A stretch of 64,000 bases of DNA. Origin: Planktophila turicensis. Its GTDB lineage: Bacteria > Actinomycetota > Actinomycetes > Nanopelagicales > Nanopelagicaceae. The notes below the pieces were generated by a model, which saw nothing but the letters and a program-made list of their open reading frames with translations, ran no database searches and was not told the DNA's origin. Below are positions 52,331 to 61,051 of the stretch, piece after piece; positions within the stretch are counted from its first letter, which is position 1, and each line of letters starts with the position of its first letter. Location of the stretch: assembly GCA_965234405.1 (NCBI GenBank), contig OZ248346.1; one strand, given 5' to 3'. A program made the position numbers and the translations under genes.

Positions 52331-53059
52331 GTGAAAGCCAGCGTCAGCGACCAGCGTTCTATCCTCGATATCCAGAAGTTCGATCTCCAATCCGCCACCT
52401 TGCGCAATAAGGCGGCAACCTTGCCCGAGCTCGCTGAACTCTCATCAACAACTATTAAGCAGAACAATGTCCGCGACCTTCGTATTGCAGCCGAGACTGA
52501 ACTCAACGATGTGAAGCGCGAACTTGCTCGCGCTGAAGGCGATGTTGAGCAGATTGTTACCCGCATCGAGCGCGATGAAAAGCGCCTTGCTTCAGGCACT
52601 GGAACACCAAAAGAGCTTGAGCAAACTCAGCATGAACTTGGCACTCTCGGTGCACGTCGCGCTGAACTTGAAGAAGTCGAACTCGAAATCATGATGCGCG
52701 TTGATGGAATTAAAGAACGCATCACAGTCCTATCGGGCGAAGAGAACGAACTCGCGGCCGTTATTGCTGACCTCAATATTCGCAAAGAGAACGCTCTTGC
52801 TGCAGTTCATACTGAACTTGAAGGCATCGAAACTGATCGCAAAGCCACAACACAATCTGTTGGCTCAGAAATTCTTGCTCTCTACGAGAAGATCCGCGAA
52901 GCAAATAACGGTATTGGCGCAGCTGCTTTAGCTGGCAATCAGTGCAAGGGTTGCAACCTAACTCTGAACACCATCGAACTTCAACGTATTGCAGGCCTTA
53001 GTGCAGATGAAGTTGTTCGCTGCGAAGAGTGCCGCTGCATCTTGGTGCGTGATCACTAG
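52331..53059 (+). CDS. Coiled-coil protein with C4 zinc ribbon
   Basis: 242 residues, GTG start with GAGGAG 8 bases upstream. A long antiparallel coiled coil (about 25-185) then a zinc ribbon, NQCKGCNLTLN and VVRCEECRCIL (four Cys used). This is the actinobacterial C4-type zinc-ribbon protein usually encoded beside the RNase H/phosphatase gene; here their junction is a shared base (TAGTG). Likely a nucleic-acid-associated protein; role unknown. Confidence 0.9.
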   Translation: MKASVSDQRSILDIQKFDLQSATLRNKAATLPELAELSSTTIKQNNVRDLRIAAETELNDVKRELARAEGDVEQIVTRIERDEKRLASGTGTPKELEQTQHELGTLGARRAELEEVELEIMMRVDGIKERITVLSGEENELAAVIADLNIRKENALAAVHTELEGIETDRKATTQSVGSEILALYEKIREANNGIGAAALAGNQCKGCNLTLNTIELQRIAGLSADEVVRCEECRCILVRDH

Positions 53060-54144
53060 TGGCACGTCACTTCAAACTTACTGCTGATGGCGGATCTCGC
53101 GGAAACCCAGGTCCTGCAGGATATGGAGCCGTAGTCACTGAAAGCGGAAAGATTGTTGCCGAACTCTTTGATGTAATCGGCGTTGCAACCAATAACGTAG
53201 CTGAATACAGCGGACTACTTGCGGGCCTTTCACACATTAATAAGTTGGACGCCCAAGCAACTGTTGAAGTCGCCATGGATTCGAAGTTAGTGGTCGAGCA
53301 GATGTCTGGTCGCTGGCAGATTAAGCATGCAGATATGCGCGATTTAGCTAAGCAATGCCGCGATGCGCATCCGGCCTCGCTTGTTACGTATTCATGGATT
53401 CCACGCGATGAGAATTCACATGCAGACCGCCTTGCCAATAAAGCACTTGATGGCGGCAGCGCACATAAGCCAGCACCAGTTATTCAACAGAACTTCCTTA
53501 CCGATCGCCTGCGCAGCGCAGAGATTCCTACCTTTATCTACTTCGTTCGCCATGGCGAAACTGTTTTAACGCCAGCTCGTAAGTTTTCAGGAACTGGCTC
53601 ACTTGATCCAGAGCTGATGCAAGAAGGCTTAGATCAAGCAGATCTCGTGGCAGAAGAGTGCGCAAAGTTAGGTGCGGAAATCCTGATTGCATCACCGCTA
53701 AATCGCACCCGCCAAACAGCAGAAGCAATCTCTCGAGCAACCGGTCTTGAAATCATCTTTGATAAAGCTTGGTACGAACTCTCTTTCGGTTCATGGGATG
53801 GAAAAGCTATTGAAGAGGTAAGGGAAGAAGAGCCGGATAATTACCAGGCTTGGATTAACTCATCTTCTTACGCACCTCCTGGCGGGGGAGAGTCCTATGA
53901 CGAAGCTTCTATCCGCATTGAAGAAGCTCTCGAAAAATTAGTAGCTGAGTACCCTGGCAAGAAGATCATCGTGGTGACTCACAACGGAATCGTTAAAACT
54001 GCCGCTAAATTGGCAGTTGGTGGCCCTAGTGACGCCGTGTTTCACATGGATGCAACACCTTGTTCGATATCTTCTATCTCTATTTGGCCATCCGATGGTC
54101 TTCGCGCCCTGCGATCATTTAACGAAAGAGGACACCTCCGTTGA
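53059..54144 (+). CDS. Bifunctional RNase H / histidine phosphatase
   Basis: 361 residues, GTG start sharing a base with the previous stop. Residues 1-135: RNase HI with LTADGGSRGNPGPAGYG (Asp), VAEYSGLLAGL (Glu), VAMDSKLVVEQM (Asp) and ENSHADRLAN (Asp). Residues about 155-361: histidine phosphatase with YFVRHGETVLTP and VVTHNGIVKTA. Same plan as mycobacterial Rv2228c, which joins RNase H to an alpha-ribazole-phosphatase-like domain and links to cobalamin salvage. Confidence 0.94.
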   Translation: MARHFKLTADGGSRGNPGPAGYGAVVTESGKIVAELFDVIGVATNNVAEYSGLLAGLSHINKLDAQATVEVAMDSKLVVEQMSGRWQIKHADMRDLAKQCRDAHPASLVTYSWIPRDENSHADRLANKALDGGSAHKPAPVIQQNFLTDRLRSAEIPTFIYFVRHGETVLTPARKFSGTGSLDPELMQEGLDQADLVAEECAKLGAEILIASPLNRTRQTAEAISRATGLEIIFDKAWYELSFGSWDGKAIEEVREEEPDNYQAWINSSSYAPPGGGESYDEASIRIEEALEKLVAEYPGKKIIVVTHNGIVKTAAKLAVGGPSDAVFHMDATPCSISSISIWPSDGLRALRSFNERGHLR

Positions 54145-55028
54145 TTTCATCTACTGAATGGCTCGTCACAGTTGGCGTGCTCGGCGCTGTCATCGTCTTC
54201 GACCTCATTCTTGCTATCGCACGACGCAATAAAGAGACAACGTCTCGTGAAGCTCTTGGTTGGACTCTCTTTTACGTAGTTGCAGCGATTGCTTTTGGGT
54301 ATTTGCTTCCCAACTGGGCGCCACACGAGTACCGCAAGGAGTTCATCGCTGGATGGCTTACTGAGTACTCACTATCGGTCGATAACCTCTTCGTATTCAT
54401 CATCTTGTTGGCAAATCTCAAGATTAAGAAAGAATCGCAGCAACTCGTTCTTCTTTACGGAATTATGATTGCGATTGTTCTTCGCGTCATTCTTATCTTC
54501 CTTGGCGTAGCACTGGTAACTCGCTTCACCTGGGTCTTCTTCTTCTTTGGTGGATTCCTTATCTTTACCGCCTACAAACTGGTCAACGAGAAGGAAGAAG
54601 TTGAGGGTGATGAAGCCAAGCTCGTAAGCTTCTTGCGAAAGCGCGGATTCAGTAACTTTGGAATCGCTCTCGTCGCACTCGGAGTCACGGACCTCATCTT
54701 CGCTCTCGATTCCATCCCAGCAATCTTGGGTCTTACAACAAGTAGCTACGTCGTTATCACTGCAAACATCTTTGCTCTGATGGGACTTCGCCAGCTCTAC
54801 TTCTTACTCCAGGGTCTAATGGATCGCTTGATTCACTTATCGCGCGGACTTGCATTTATCTTGGCATTTATCGGAGTGAAGATGGTTCTCCACGCGATTC
54901 ATAGTCTGGGCGTCCACGTTCCTGAGGTATCTCTTGAACTAAGCCTTGCCGTGATCATCACTACGCTCACAGTCACTGCAATTACTAGCCTTTTTGCGAC
55001 AAGAACTTCTAAGGGCTCTAAACAGTAA
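54141..55028 (+). CDS. TerC family membrane protein
   Basis: 295 residues with a TTG start overlapping the previous stop (TTGA). Eight to nine helices; LTEYSLSVDNLFVFIILLAN and VTDLIFALDSIPAILGLT carry the acidic residues conserved in TerC/Alx, which move metal ions such as manganese. Converges with the beta-CASP nuclease gene with an 11-base overlap. Confidence 0.93.
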   Translation: MISSTEWLVTVGVLGAVIVFDLILAIARRNKETTSREALGWTLFYVVAAIAFGYLLPNWAPHEYRKEFIAGWLTEYSLSVDNLFVFIILLANLKIKKESQQLVLLYGIMIAIVLRVILIFLGVALVTRFTWVFFFFGGFLIFTAYKLVNEKEEVEGDEAKLVSFLRKRGFSNFGIALVALGVTDLIFALDSIPAILGLTTSSYVVITANIFALMGLRQLYFLLQGLMDRLIHLSRGLAFILAFIGVKMVLHAIHSLGVHVPEVSLELSLAVIITTLTVTAITSLFATRTSKGSKQ

Positions 55029-56406
55029 ATACCTGTGCAGATTTTGGAATGATGGCATTCCATCCGAGCTCAGTCGATAAACGTTGTTGCATGTGTTCTT
55101 GACCCTGTAATTCTCCATGGACAACGAACGCTTGCTTGGGCTGTTTCGCCTGCTTAAGCCATCCAATCAATTCATCTGAATCAGCATGAACTGAGAAACT
55201 TTCCACTTTAGAGATGTGTGCATTTACTGCAATGAGTTCACCATGAATCTTGAGTTCAGTGACACCTTCCTCAAGTAAGCGACCACGGCTACCTTGCGCC
55301 TGATAGCCCACGAGAATCACCGTGTTCTTTGGATCTGGCAGCATATTTGCAAGATGGTGAACAACTCGACCACCAGTGGCCATCCCGCTTGCAGAGATAA
55401 TAATTGATGTGGTTTCAAGATCATTTATCGCCTTCGACTCTTCGGTCGTAGCCATCTGATGTAAGTCACCTGCATCGAATGGGTCTTGATCAAGGAATCG
55501 ATCTGAAACTCCATCACGAATTTCAGGAGATCGTGCGGTAATTGCTTCTCGGTAAAGATTAAGAGCTGATAGCGCCATTGGTGAATCCACATAAATTGGA
55601 ATTGCCGGAATCTTTTTCTCAAGAATGAGCTCTTTAAGCGCCATCAGAATCACTTCAGTTCGGTCAACTGCAAATGCTGGAATAAGTATCGAGCCACCGC
55701 GAGCGATTGCATCATTGAGCTCTTTCGCAAAAGTCTCTGGGGTGGTGTCATGGATTCGATCTCCATAAGTAGATTCGGTAACCACAACATCAAAATCCTT
55801 CTGTGGTGGATTGTCCGGGTTAGAGAGAAGAGGATGGTTATTTCTTCCCAGATCGCTTGTGAAGAGGAAGAACTTTCCTGCTACCTCAATCTCAACGTAA
55901 CTTGAACCAAGAATGTGTCCGGATGGATAGAAAGTTACAAAGGCATCTGGAGCAATCTGCACGCGCTCACGAAAAGCGCGCTCACGTAGATGGTCGATTG
56001 CCTTTTCTGCATCGTCAGAGTTGTAAAGAGGCTGTGGATCCTTGTGGTTGGAGTAACCCTTCTTCGCTGCGTATTTTGCATCTTCCATCTGCAGACGAGC
56101 CGAATCTCGAAGAATAATTTTCGCAATGTCGTTGGTGTATCGAGTGCCATAAATCTCTTTGTTGAAACCTTGTTTGATTAAAAGAGGAAGGTAACCGCAG
56201 TGATCGAGGTGAGCATGGGTAAGAACCACAGCATCGATTTGCTTGGCATCGATTGGGAATGGATCCCAGTTCTTGCGCTGGACAGACTTGACGCCTTGAA
56301 AAAGACCGCAGTCGACCAGGATTTTGCTTTGTGGGCTGGAGATTAAGAAGCGACTTCCGGTCACGGTATCTGTTGCGCCAAGAAATGCGATAGTAACTTC
56401 ACTCAT
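55018..56406 (-). CDS. Beta-CASP metallo-beta-lactamase-fold RNase
   Basis: 462 residues. Metal ligands in VLTHAHLDHCGYLPLL, FYPSGHILGSSYVEI and VVTESTYGDR; beta-CASP blocks ASGMATGGRVVHHLANML and FVVHGELQGQEHMQQRL. CPSF-73/RNase J-related group acting on RNA ends. I take the ATG at 56406 because TAGCCT lies exactly six bases before it; the ATG at 56412 is inside that spacer. Confidence 0.92.
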   Translation of the reverse strand: MSEVTIAFLGATDTVTGSRFLISSPQSKILVDCGLFQGVKSVQRKNWDPFPIDAKQIDAVVLTHAHLDHCGYLPLLIKQGFNKEIYGTRYTNDIAKIILRDSARLQMEDAKYAAKKGYSNHKDPQPLYNSDDAEKAIDHLRERAFRERVQIAPDAFVTFYPSGHILGSSYVEIEVAGKFFLFTSDLGRNNHPLLSNPDNPPQKDFDVVVTESTYGDRIHDTTPETFAKELNDAIARGGSILIPAFAVDRTEVILMALKELILEKKIPAIPIYVDSPMALSALNLYREAITARSPEIRDGVSDRFLDQDPFDAGDLHQMATTEESKAINDLETTSIIISASGMATGGRVVHHLANMLPDPKNTVILVGYQAQGSRGRLLEEGVTELKIHGELIAVNAHISKVESFSVHADSDELIGWLKQAKQPKQAFVVHGELQGQEHMQQRLSTELGWNAIIPKSAQVFTV

Positions 56407-56412
56407 ATCCAT

Positions 56413-56441
56413 AGGCTATCGTTTAAAAAGAGAAGTAGCCT
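56413..56441. promoter_or_regulatory. Divergent leaderless -10 boxes, nuclease / P-type ATPase
   Basis: TAGCCT on both strands: minus at 56413-56418 (six bases before the nuclease ATG) and plus at 56436-56441 (six bases before the ATPase ATG). Confidence 0.6.
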
Positions 56442-56447
56442 TGCTTT

Positions 56448-58232
56448 ATGAGCGGAAGAAAATTCAATTGGGCGCTTCTGGGCGCTTCTTCCGGGACACT
56501 ATTACTGGGATTTATTGTCGAGCAGTCATGGATTCTTGCCGGCGTTATCGGACTCGTCCCTGCAATTACTTGGCTCGTAAATGACCTAAGAGATAAGACC
56601 ATGGGATCCGATGTTTTGGCTGTTCTTGCACTCTTGGGTGCGCTCTTCACGGACGAACTTTTCGCCGCCGCAGTTATATCGGTGATGCTTGCAACAGGTC
56701 GAGTTCTTGAAAGCTGGGCCGAAGGGCAAGCAGAACGACAGCTCAAGGCTCTTCTTTCTAGAATGCCGCGCAATGTTCATCGAGTGAAATCTGATAAATC
56801 GATTGAAGAGATAGATATTGAAGATATTGAAATAGGTGATCGACTCTTAATTCGTTCAGGTGAAATCACTCCCACTGATGGCTTACTGCTTGCGTTAGCC
56901 ACTCTTGATGAATCAGCGCTTACGGGTGAGCCTCTTCCAGTTCTTCGTCCATCAGGTGATGAAATATCAAGTGGGGTGCTTAATGCGGGTGCTCCGTTTG
57001 AATACACCGCAACGTCCACATCTGAAAACAGTACCTATGCTGGAATCATCAAATTAGTGAAAGCAGCCCAAGCAAAATCTGCGCCGGGTGTGCGACTAGC
57101 GAATACCTGGGCACTCCGATTTGTTCCAGCCGCACTTTTGATTGCAGCGCTGGCTTGGGCGCTATCTGGAGATATCGATCGGGCGGTGGCTGTACTAGTC
57201 GCCGCAACTCCTTGTCCGCTAATTCTTGCAGTACCAATAGCAATCGTTGCCGGTCTTTCGCAGGCAGCTAAGAACGGTGCGATTATTAAGGGCGGCGGAA
57301 TTCTAGAACTTCTTGCAAAGACCGAGACTGTTCTTCTTGATAAAACCGGAACGCTCACCCATGGTGGCCCTGCTGTTTCAGATATCAATACTGAACCCGG
57401 AATCAGCGACGATGAGCTACTACAACTTGCTGCATCTGCTGATCAGTACAGCCCTCATATTGTCGCAAAGGCACTTGTTCAAGAAGCTCAAAAGCGAAAC
57501 TTACTGCTTACCTCTTGTACTGATATCGAAGAGATCCCTGGACATGAAATCGCTGCAACTATCGATGGAGCCCGAATTGTTGTTGGACAAATGCGATATG
57601 AGAATCCAAATTGGTTGCATTTTGCAAAACCGCTTATGGTTGCGGTGGCGCGAGATGGAAGACTTATTGGAGTAATTGGTCTGGATGATCCAATTCGCGA
57701 AGAGTCTGCACAAATGGTTGCAGATTTGAGCTCTGTCGGTGTAAAACATATTGCTCTTGTTACTGGCGATAGAGAAGAGACAGCGCGAGAAGTGGCAGCG
57801 TCTGTAGGAATTACGGAGGTTTTCTCAAACGTCACAGCTGCAGGAAAATTAGAAATCACAGAAACAGCAAAATCAAAAGCATCAGGTTCTGTCATTGTTG
57901 TAGGCGACGGCATCAACGATGCACCCGCTCTTGCCGCAGCCGATGTGGGAGTCGCTATGGGCGCGCGAGGAGCATCTGCCGCTAGCGAGGCAGCCGATGT
58001 AGTTATTGTTGAAGATTCCATTGATCGCCTGACCCGCGCAATTCGTATTGCAAAATCTTCACGGCGAAAAGCGCTTCAAGCCGCTGGAATCGGAATGGGT
58101 CTCTCATTTATCGTGATGGGAACAGGCGCAATCGGATACACAAATGCGAGTCAAGGTGCCATCGCACAAGAGGTAATCGATGTAATTGCGATTCTTTGGG
58201 CGCTCACCGCACTCAAATCCAGCGCACAATAA
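56448..58232 (+). CDS. Heavy-metal P1B-type ATPase, no N-terminal metal domain
   Basis: 594 residues. Transmembrane metal motif TPCPL in VAATPCPLILAVPIAIV, phosphorylation site LLDKTGTLTHGG, hinge VVVGDGINDAPALAAADVG, and actuator DESALTGEPLPV. The usual cytosolic HMA domain is missing; it begins with the first membrane helices, hence the short length. Exports a transition metal; TPCP rather than CPC or SPC makes the metal hard to guess. Leaderless-type start. Confidence 0.93.
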   Translation: MSGRKFNWALLGASSGTLLLGFIVEQSWILAGVIGLVPAITWLVNDLRDKTMGSDVLAVLALLGALFTDELFAAAVISVMLATGRVLESWAEGQAERQLKALLSRMPRNVHRVKSDKSIEEIDIEDIEIGDRLLIRSGEITPTDGLLLALATLDESALTGEPLPVLRPSGDEISSGVLNAGAPFEYTATSTSENSTYAGIIKLVKAAQAKSAPGVRLANTWALRFVPAALLIAALAWALSGDIDRAVAVLVAATPCPLILAVPIAIVAGLSQAAKNGAIIKGGGILELLAKTETVLLDKTGTLTHGGPAVSDINTEPGISDDELLQLAASADQYSPHIVAKALVQEAQKRNLLLTSCTDIEEIPGHEIAATIDGARIVVGQMRYENPNWLHFAKPLMVAVARDGRLIGVIGLDDPIREESAQMVADLSSVGVKHIALVTGDREETAREVAASVGITEVFSNVTAAGKLEITETAKSKASGSVIVVGDGINDAPALAAADVGVAMGARGASAASEAADVVIVEDSIDRLTRAIRIAKSSRRKALQAAGIGMGLSFIVMGTGAIGYTNASQGAIAQEVIDVIAILWALTALKSSAQ

Positions 58233-58252
58233 ATCCCGTACCATTAGGTAAC

Positions 58253-58601
58253 GAAGAGTCGCCCGGATCACCGCGTTGTCGCAAGACACCGAGGAAAGTC
58301 CGGACTTCACAGAGCAAGGTGGTGGGTAACGCCCACCTGGAGCAATCCACGGGAAAGTGCAACAGAAAGTAAACCGCCAATAGCAATATTGGTAAGGGTG
58401 AAACGGCGGTGTAAGAGACCACCAGTACGAGTAGCAATATTCGTAGCTATGTAAACCCCACCTGAAGCAAGACCAAGAAGATAGTGCGTTGCTCGCGCAA
58501 GCTATCGGGTAGGTTGCTTGAATCTGTAAGTAATTACAGATCTAGATGGATGGTGATCGGTTCGCAAGAACTACAGGATCCGGCTTATAGGGCGACTCTT
58601 C
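58253..58601 (+). ncRNA. rnpB: RNase P RNA (type A)
   Basis: About 349 nt. Terminal stem P1: 58253-58264 pairs perfectly with 58590-58601 (12 bp, GGGCGACTCTTC on the 3' side), and CGGATC (58264-58269) with GATCCG (58577-58582). Conserved cores are present: GAGGAAAGTCCGGAC near 58291, ACAGAAA near 58361, AGATGGATGGTGAT near 58541. Catalytic RNA of tRNA 5' processing. Its last 24-28 nt occur twice more downstream in the same orientation (see repeats). Confidence 0.97.
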
Positions 58602-58602
58602 T
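58575..58602 (+). repeat. rnpB 3'-end direct repeat, copy 1 (att-like)
   Basis: Native 3' end of rnpB. The 24-nt core 58579-58602 starts TCCGGCTTATAGGG and ends ACTCTTCT; it is identical to copy 3 and differs at one base from copy 2. Confidence 0.9.
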
Positions 58603-58629
58603 TCAAACCTTCTGAGTGAAGTTATGGCA

Positions 58630-59217
58630 CTAAACTATTTTCTCCATGTGATGCGCACCTGTTACACCCGAAACAAACTTTATTATTCGTGAAGATTTAG
58701 TGTCAATAACTTTAAATCCTTCCCGCTCATACAATTTTCGAGCACGTTCATTTTCCAAAATAACCTTCAATGTGAGTGAAGAATATAATTCTGATTGAGC
58801 TCTTTCGGTAAGTTTATCTAGCAACATTTTCCCAGCGCCTAGTCCACGTGCTTTGCCGTCTACCGATATTGCTTCGATGTACATCTCATCTGGATTGGGA
58901 GAATAAGAAAACAACGAGAAAATCGCTCCAGCTCGCAAGAAGCGTAAAAGTCCTAGTTGTTTGTAGAGAATCTTTCCGCTCTCGGCTTTGAATCCAGAAG
59001 CATTGGATGTTGCAAACAGCGCAACACCGATTAGTTCGCTTTCTAGAAATATTGTCAAAGTTTGGTCAGGGTTAATTGATTCATTCCAGAATCGAAGCCG
59101 ATCTTTTTGAAGCGGAATTGCTGTGGAGAATTTACTTGCGAAAGCTTCATCGAAAAGTTCTGCTACCCGGCCAGCTTGCGTAGCTAAATACCCCGCTCTA
59201 ACCTCTAACGCTCCCAT
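58630..59217 (-). CDS. GNAT family acetyltransferase
   Basis: 195 residues. Acetyl-CoA binding motif A in YIEAISVDGKARGLGAGKML (R/Q-x-x-G-x-G/A region) and the C-terminal LKVILENERARKLYEREGF. N-terminal part resembles small-molecule acetyltransferases. Only gene between rnpB and the second att-like repeat. AT-richer codon use than the core genes upstream (many AAT, ATT, TTT), consistent with transfer. Substrate unknown. Confidence 0.88.
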   Translation of the reverse strand: MGALEVRAGYLATQAGRVAELFDEAFASKFSTAIPLQKDRLRFWNESINPDQTLTIFLESELIGVALFATSNASGFKAESGKILYKQLGLLRFLRAGAIFSLFSYSPNPDEMYIEAISVDGKARGLGAGKMLLDKLTERAQSELYSSLTLKVILENERARKLYEREGFKVIDTKSSRIIKFVSGVTGAHHMEKIV

Positions 59218-59332
59218 TGTTTATCCATTTCTAAACTCTATCGCATTAATGAAATTCAAGATTAGAGACTAAGAAGAGTCTCGCTACTTGAATTGATTCT
59301 CACTCAATGTAGAAAGCAATGAACCAAATAGA

Positions 59333-59360
59333 AGGATCCGGCTTACAGGGCGACTCTTCT
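59333..59360 (+). repeat. rnpB 3'-end direct repeat, copy 2
   Basis: 28 nt matching 58575-58602 with one change (TTATAG to TTACAG). Includes the whole 3' strand of the rnpB P1 stem but no other part of rnpB. Confidence 0.9.
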
Positions 59361-59372
59361 CTAAATTAGTGA

Positions 59373-59415
59373 TTAAGGATCATTTCTCACAAGGAAATGG
59401 TCCTTAATTGTTTTC
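59373..59415 (+). terminator. Strong terminator-like hairpin after copy 2
   Basis: Fourteen-base-pair stem with one G-T pair, arms 59373-59386 (TTAAGGATCATTTC) and 59394-59407, loop TCACAAG, followed by TTGTTTT. Twelve bases after copy 2: it may be the original rnpB terminator carried along, as neither copy 1 nor copy 3 has a comparable hairpin. Confidence 0.7.
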
Positions 59416-59453
59416 AAAACTCAGCAGAACCTATAAAGGTTTATAAGGTTTTA

Positions 59454-59490
59454 GTGGGGATTTTGTGGGGAATGTGGGCTAAAACGTGGG
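59454..59490. repeat. GTGGG short repeats, left inner end of module 2
   Basis: GTGGG at 59454, 59465, 59474 and 59486, the first two extended to GTGGGGA. Spacing 9-12 bases, about one helical turn. Mirrors a G-rich repeat pair just inside the right end; candidate integrase arm sites. Confidence 0.45.
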
Positions 59491-59538
59491 TAGATTTCTG
59501 ACTACAAACAACTTTGTCTGCAGTCAGAAACCTTCCTA

Positions 59539-60606
59539 TTAAAGCGTTGGGTAATCCGTATAGCCCTTTTCGTCGCCACCATAAAACTTTGATCCATCTG
59601 CAACGTTGTATGGACCATCAGTCTTTAGGCGCTCCACTAAATCAGGATTTGAAATAAAGAGTTGACCGAGTGAAACCAAATCAGCTACGCCAGATTCGAT
59701 GTATTCCAAATCCGCCTTGCCCTTCATTTTTTCACCAACAAAAGTGTTTACGATCAAAGAATTCGACCACCATGTGCGAACCTTCGTCAGAAGTCCATTT
59801 TGCATTGGGTTCTCCATGAAGTGAAGGTAAGCCAAATCGAGCGGTGCCAATTCTTTGATGAGTGCCTCATATGTGGCTTCAAAACCCTCTTCGGCTATTC
59901 CATTGAAGGGGTTAGCGGGAGAGATTCTGATGCCGACCTTCGATGATCCAATCTTTGCTGAGACTGCCTTCGCAACCTCAACAGCGAACTTAATTCGACC
60001 TGCGACTGAGCCACCCCATTGATCTGTGCGGAGATTTACATTTGTAGATATGAATTGGTGCACCAAATAACCATTGGCGCCATGAATTTCGACGCCATCA
60101 AACCCTGCAGCAATTGCATTTTCTGATGCACTTACAAAATCATTAATCGTTTGCAGAATGTCCGCTTCAGTCATTTCCTTAGGCACTTCGAAAGCTTGTG
60201 GACCTTTTGAGGTGTAAACCTGGCCTTCGGCGATTACTGCTGAAGGAGCAACGGGCACGAGTCCTTCTGGAAGCAGATCCTTATGGCCGATACGTCCTGT
60301 GTGCATGAGTTGAGCAAATATGACACCACCTTTTGCGTGGACGGCGCTTGTTACTTTCTTCCATGATTCAACTTGTTCTGCCGAATGCAATCCTGGAGTA
60401 CTTGGGTAGCCCTGTCCCACGATTGAAGGTTGTGTGCCTTCAGTGATGATTAATCCTGCCGAAGCTCGTTGTGCGTAGTAAGCAGCCATCAAATCTGTGG
60501 CAAGTGCACCAGGATTTCCGGCACGGCTACGTGTCATGGGAGCCATCACAATACGGTTTTGAAGCAGTTTTCCAGCAAGGTCGTATGAACTAAATGCTTT
60601 TGTCAT
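59539..60606 (-). CDS. Old yellow enzyme family alkene/N-ethylmaleimide reductase
   Basis: 355 residues. FMN-barrel with RIVMAPMTRSRAGNPGALAT, YYAQRASAGLIITEGTQPS, GVEIHGANGYLVHQF (His/Asn pair that binds the substrate) and NLRTDQWGGSVAGRIKF. Reduces activated alkenes, quinones or nitro compounds with NADPH. Last gene of the MarR-DUF6069-OYE row in module 2; a small hairpin (60631-60649) lies just upstream. Confidence 0.95.
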   Translation of the reverse strand: MTKAFSSYDLAGKLLQNRIVMAPMTRSRAGNPGALATDLMAAYYAQRASAGLIITEGTQPSIVGQGYPSTPGLHSAEQVESWKKVTSAVHAKGGVIFAQLMHTGRIGHKDLLPEGLVPVAPSAVIAEGQVYTSKGPQAFEVPKEMTEADILQTINDFVSASENAIAAGFDGVEIHGANGYLVHQFISTNVNLRTDQWGGSVAGRIKFAVEVAKAVSAKIGSSKVGIRISPANPFNGIAEEGFEATYEALIKELAPLDLAYLHFMENPMQNGLLTKVRTWWSNSLIVNTFVGEKMKGKADLEYIESGVADLVSLGQLFISNPDLVERLKTDGPYNVADGSKFYGGDEKGYTDYPTL

Positions 60607-60667
60607 GTTTATTACTTTCTAAGAGATGAACCGAAGCAGGTAGCTTCAGATTTAAATTAGTACGGAG

Positions 60668-61051
60668 TTACTTTGTTGAGCGTTTTGTTCCGACAAACCA
60701 GATAAGACCTGCAACTACGTGCATTGAGGCCAATCCAATTGATGTCTTGGAGTCATCTGAAGCGCTAAATGGGGCAGCAGCGGTTACTACGCCAAAAATG
60801 AGTCCTATCGTCGATGACTTTGATAAGAAACTCTGGGATTTTTTCCCAATTATTGAAGTGACAAAAGCCGCAATCACAAGTCCGAATAAAGTTGAAGCAA
60901 AGACCATAGCCAGAGCGATTTCTTGAGATCCACCTTGATTTACGACCATTGTTGCATCGGCACCTTTGGCGATAAGGAAGATGATCGAGTTACCAATTGC
61001 AGCAATTGCTGCATAACCTGCAAATTTACGAACGTTGAGTGACTGCGTCAT
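60668..61051 (-). CDS. Four-helix membrane protein, DUF6069-like
   Basis: 127 residues, four hydrophobic segments (AGYAAIAAIGNSIIFLIA, ALAMVFASTLFGLVIAAFV, STIGLIFGVVTAAAPF, LASMHVVAGLIWFVG). Looks like the DUF6069 group, often seen beside regulators in actinobacteria; match from memory. Overlaps the MarR gene by 26 bases, so it is likely under the same control. Confidence 0.75.
   Translation of the reverse strand: MTQSLNVRKFAGYAAIAAIGNSIIFLIAKGADATMVVNQGGSQEIALAMVFASTLFGLVIAAFVTSIIGKKSQSFLSKSSTIGLIFGVVTAAAPFSASDDSKTSIGLASMHVVAGLIWFVGTKRSTK

Larger units (their letters stand above)
59218..59538. other. Gene-free boundary region of the island
   Basis: 321 bases without a coding frame of note. 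It holds, in order, about 115 bases with nothing recognised, att-like copy 2, a terminator-like hairpin, and a cluster of GTGGG repeats; the last two are listed separately. Confidence 0.7.

Noticed and set aside
58600..58620. CTTCA/TGAAG hairpin as the rnpB terminator
   Set aside because: Five base pairs with an 11-base loop and no T-run; too weak to claim.
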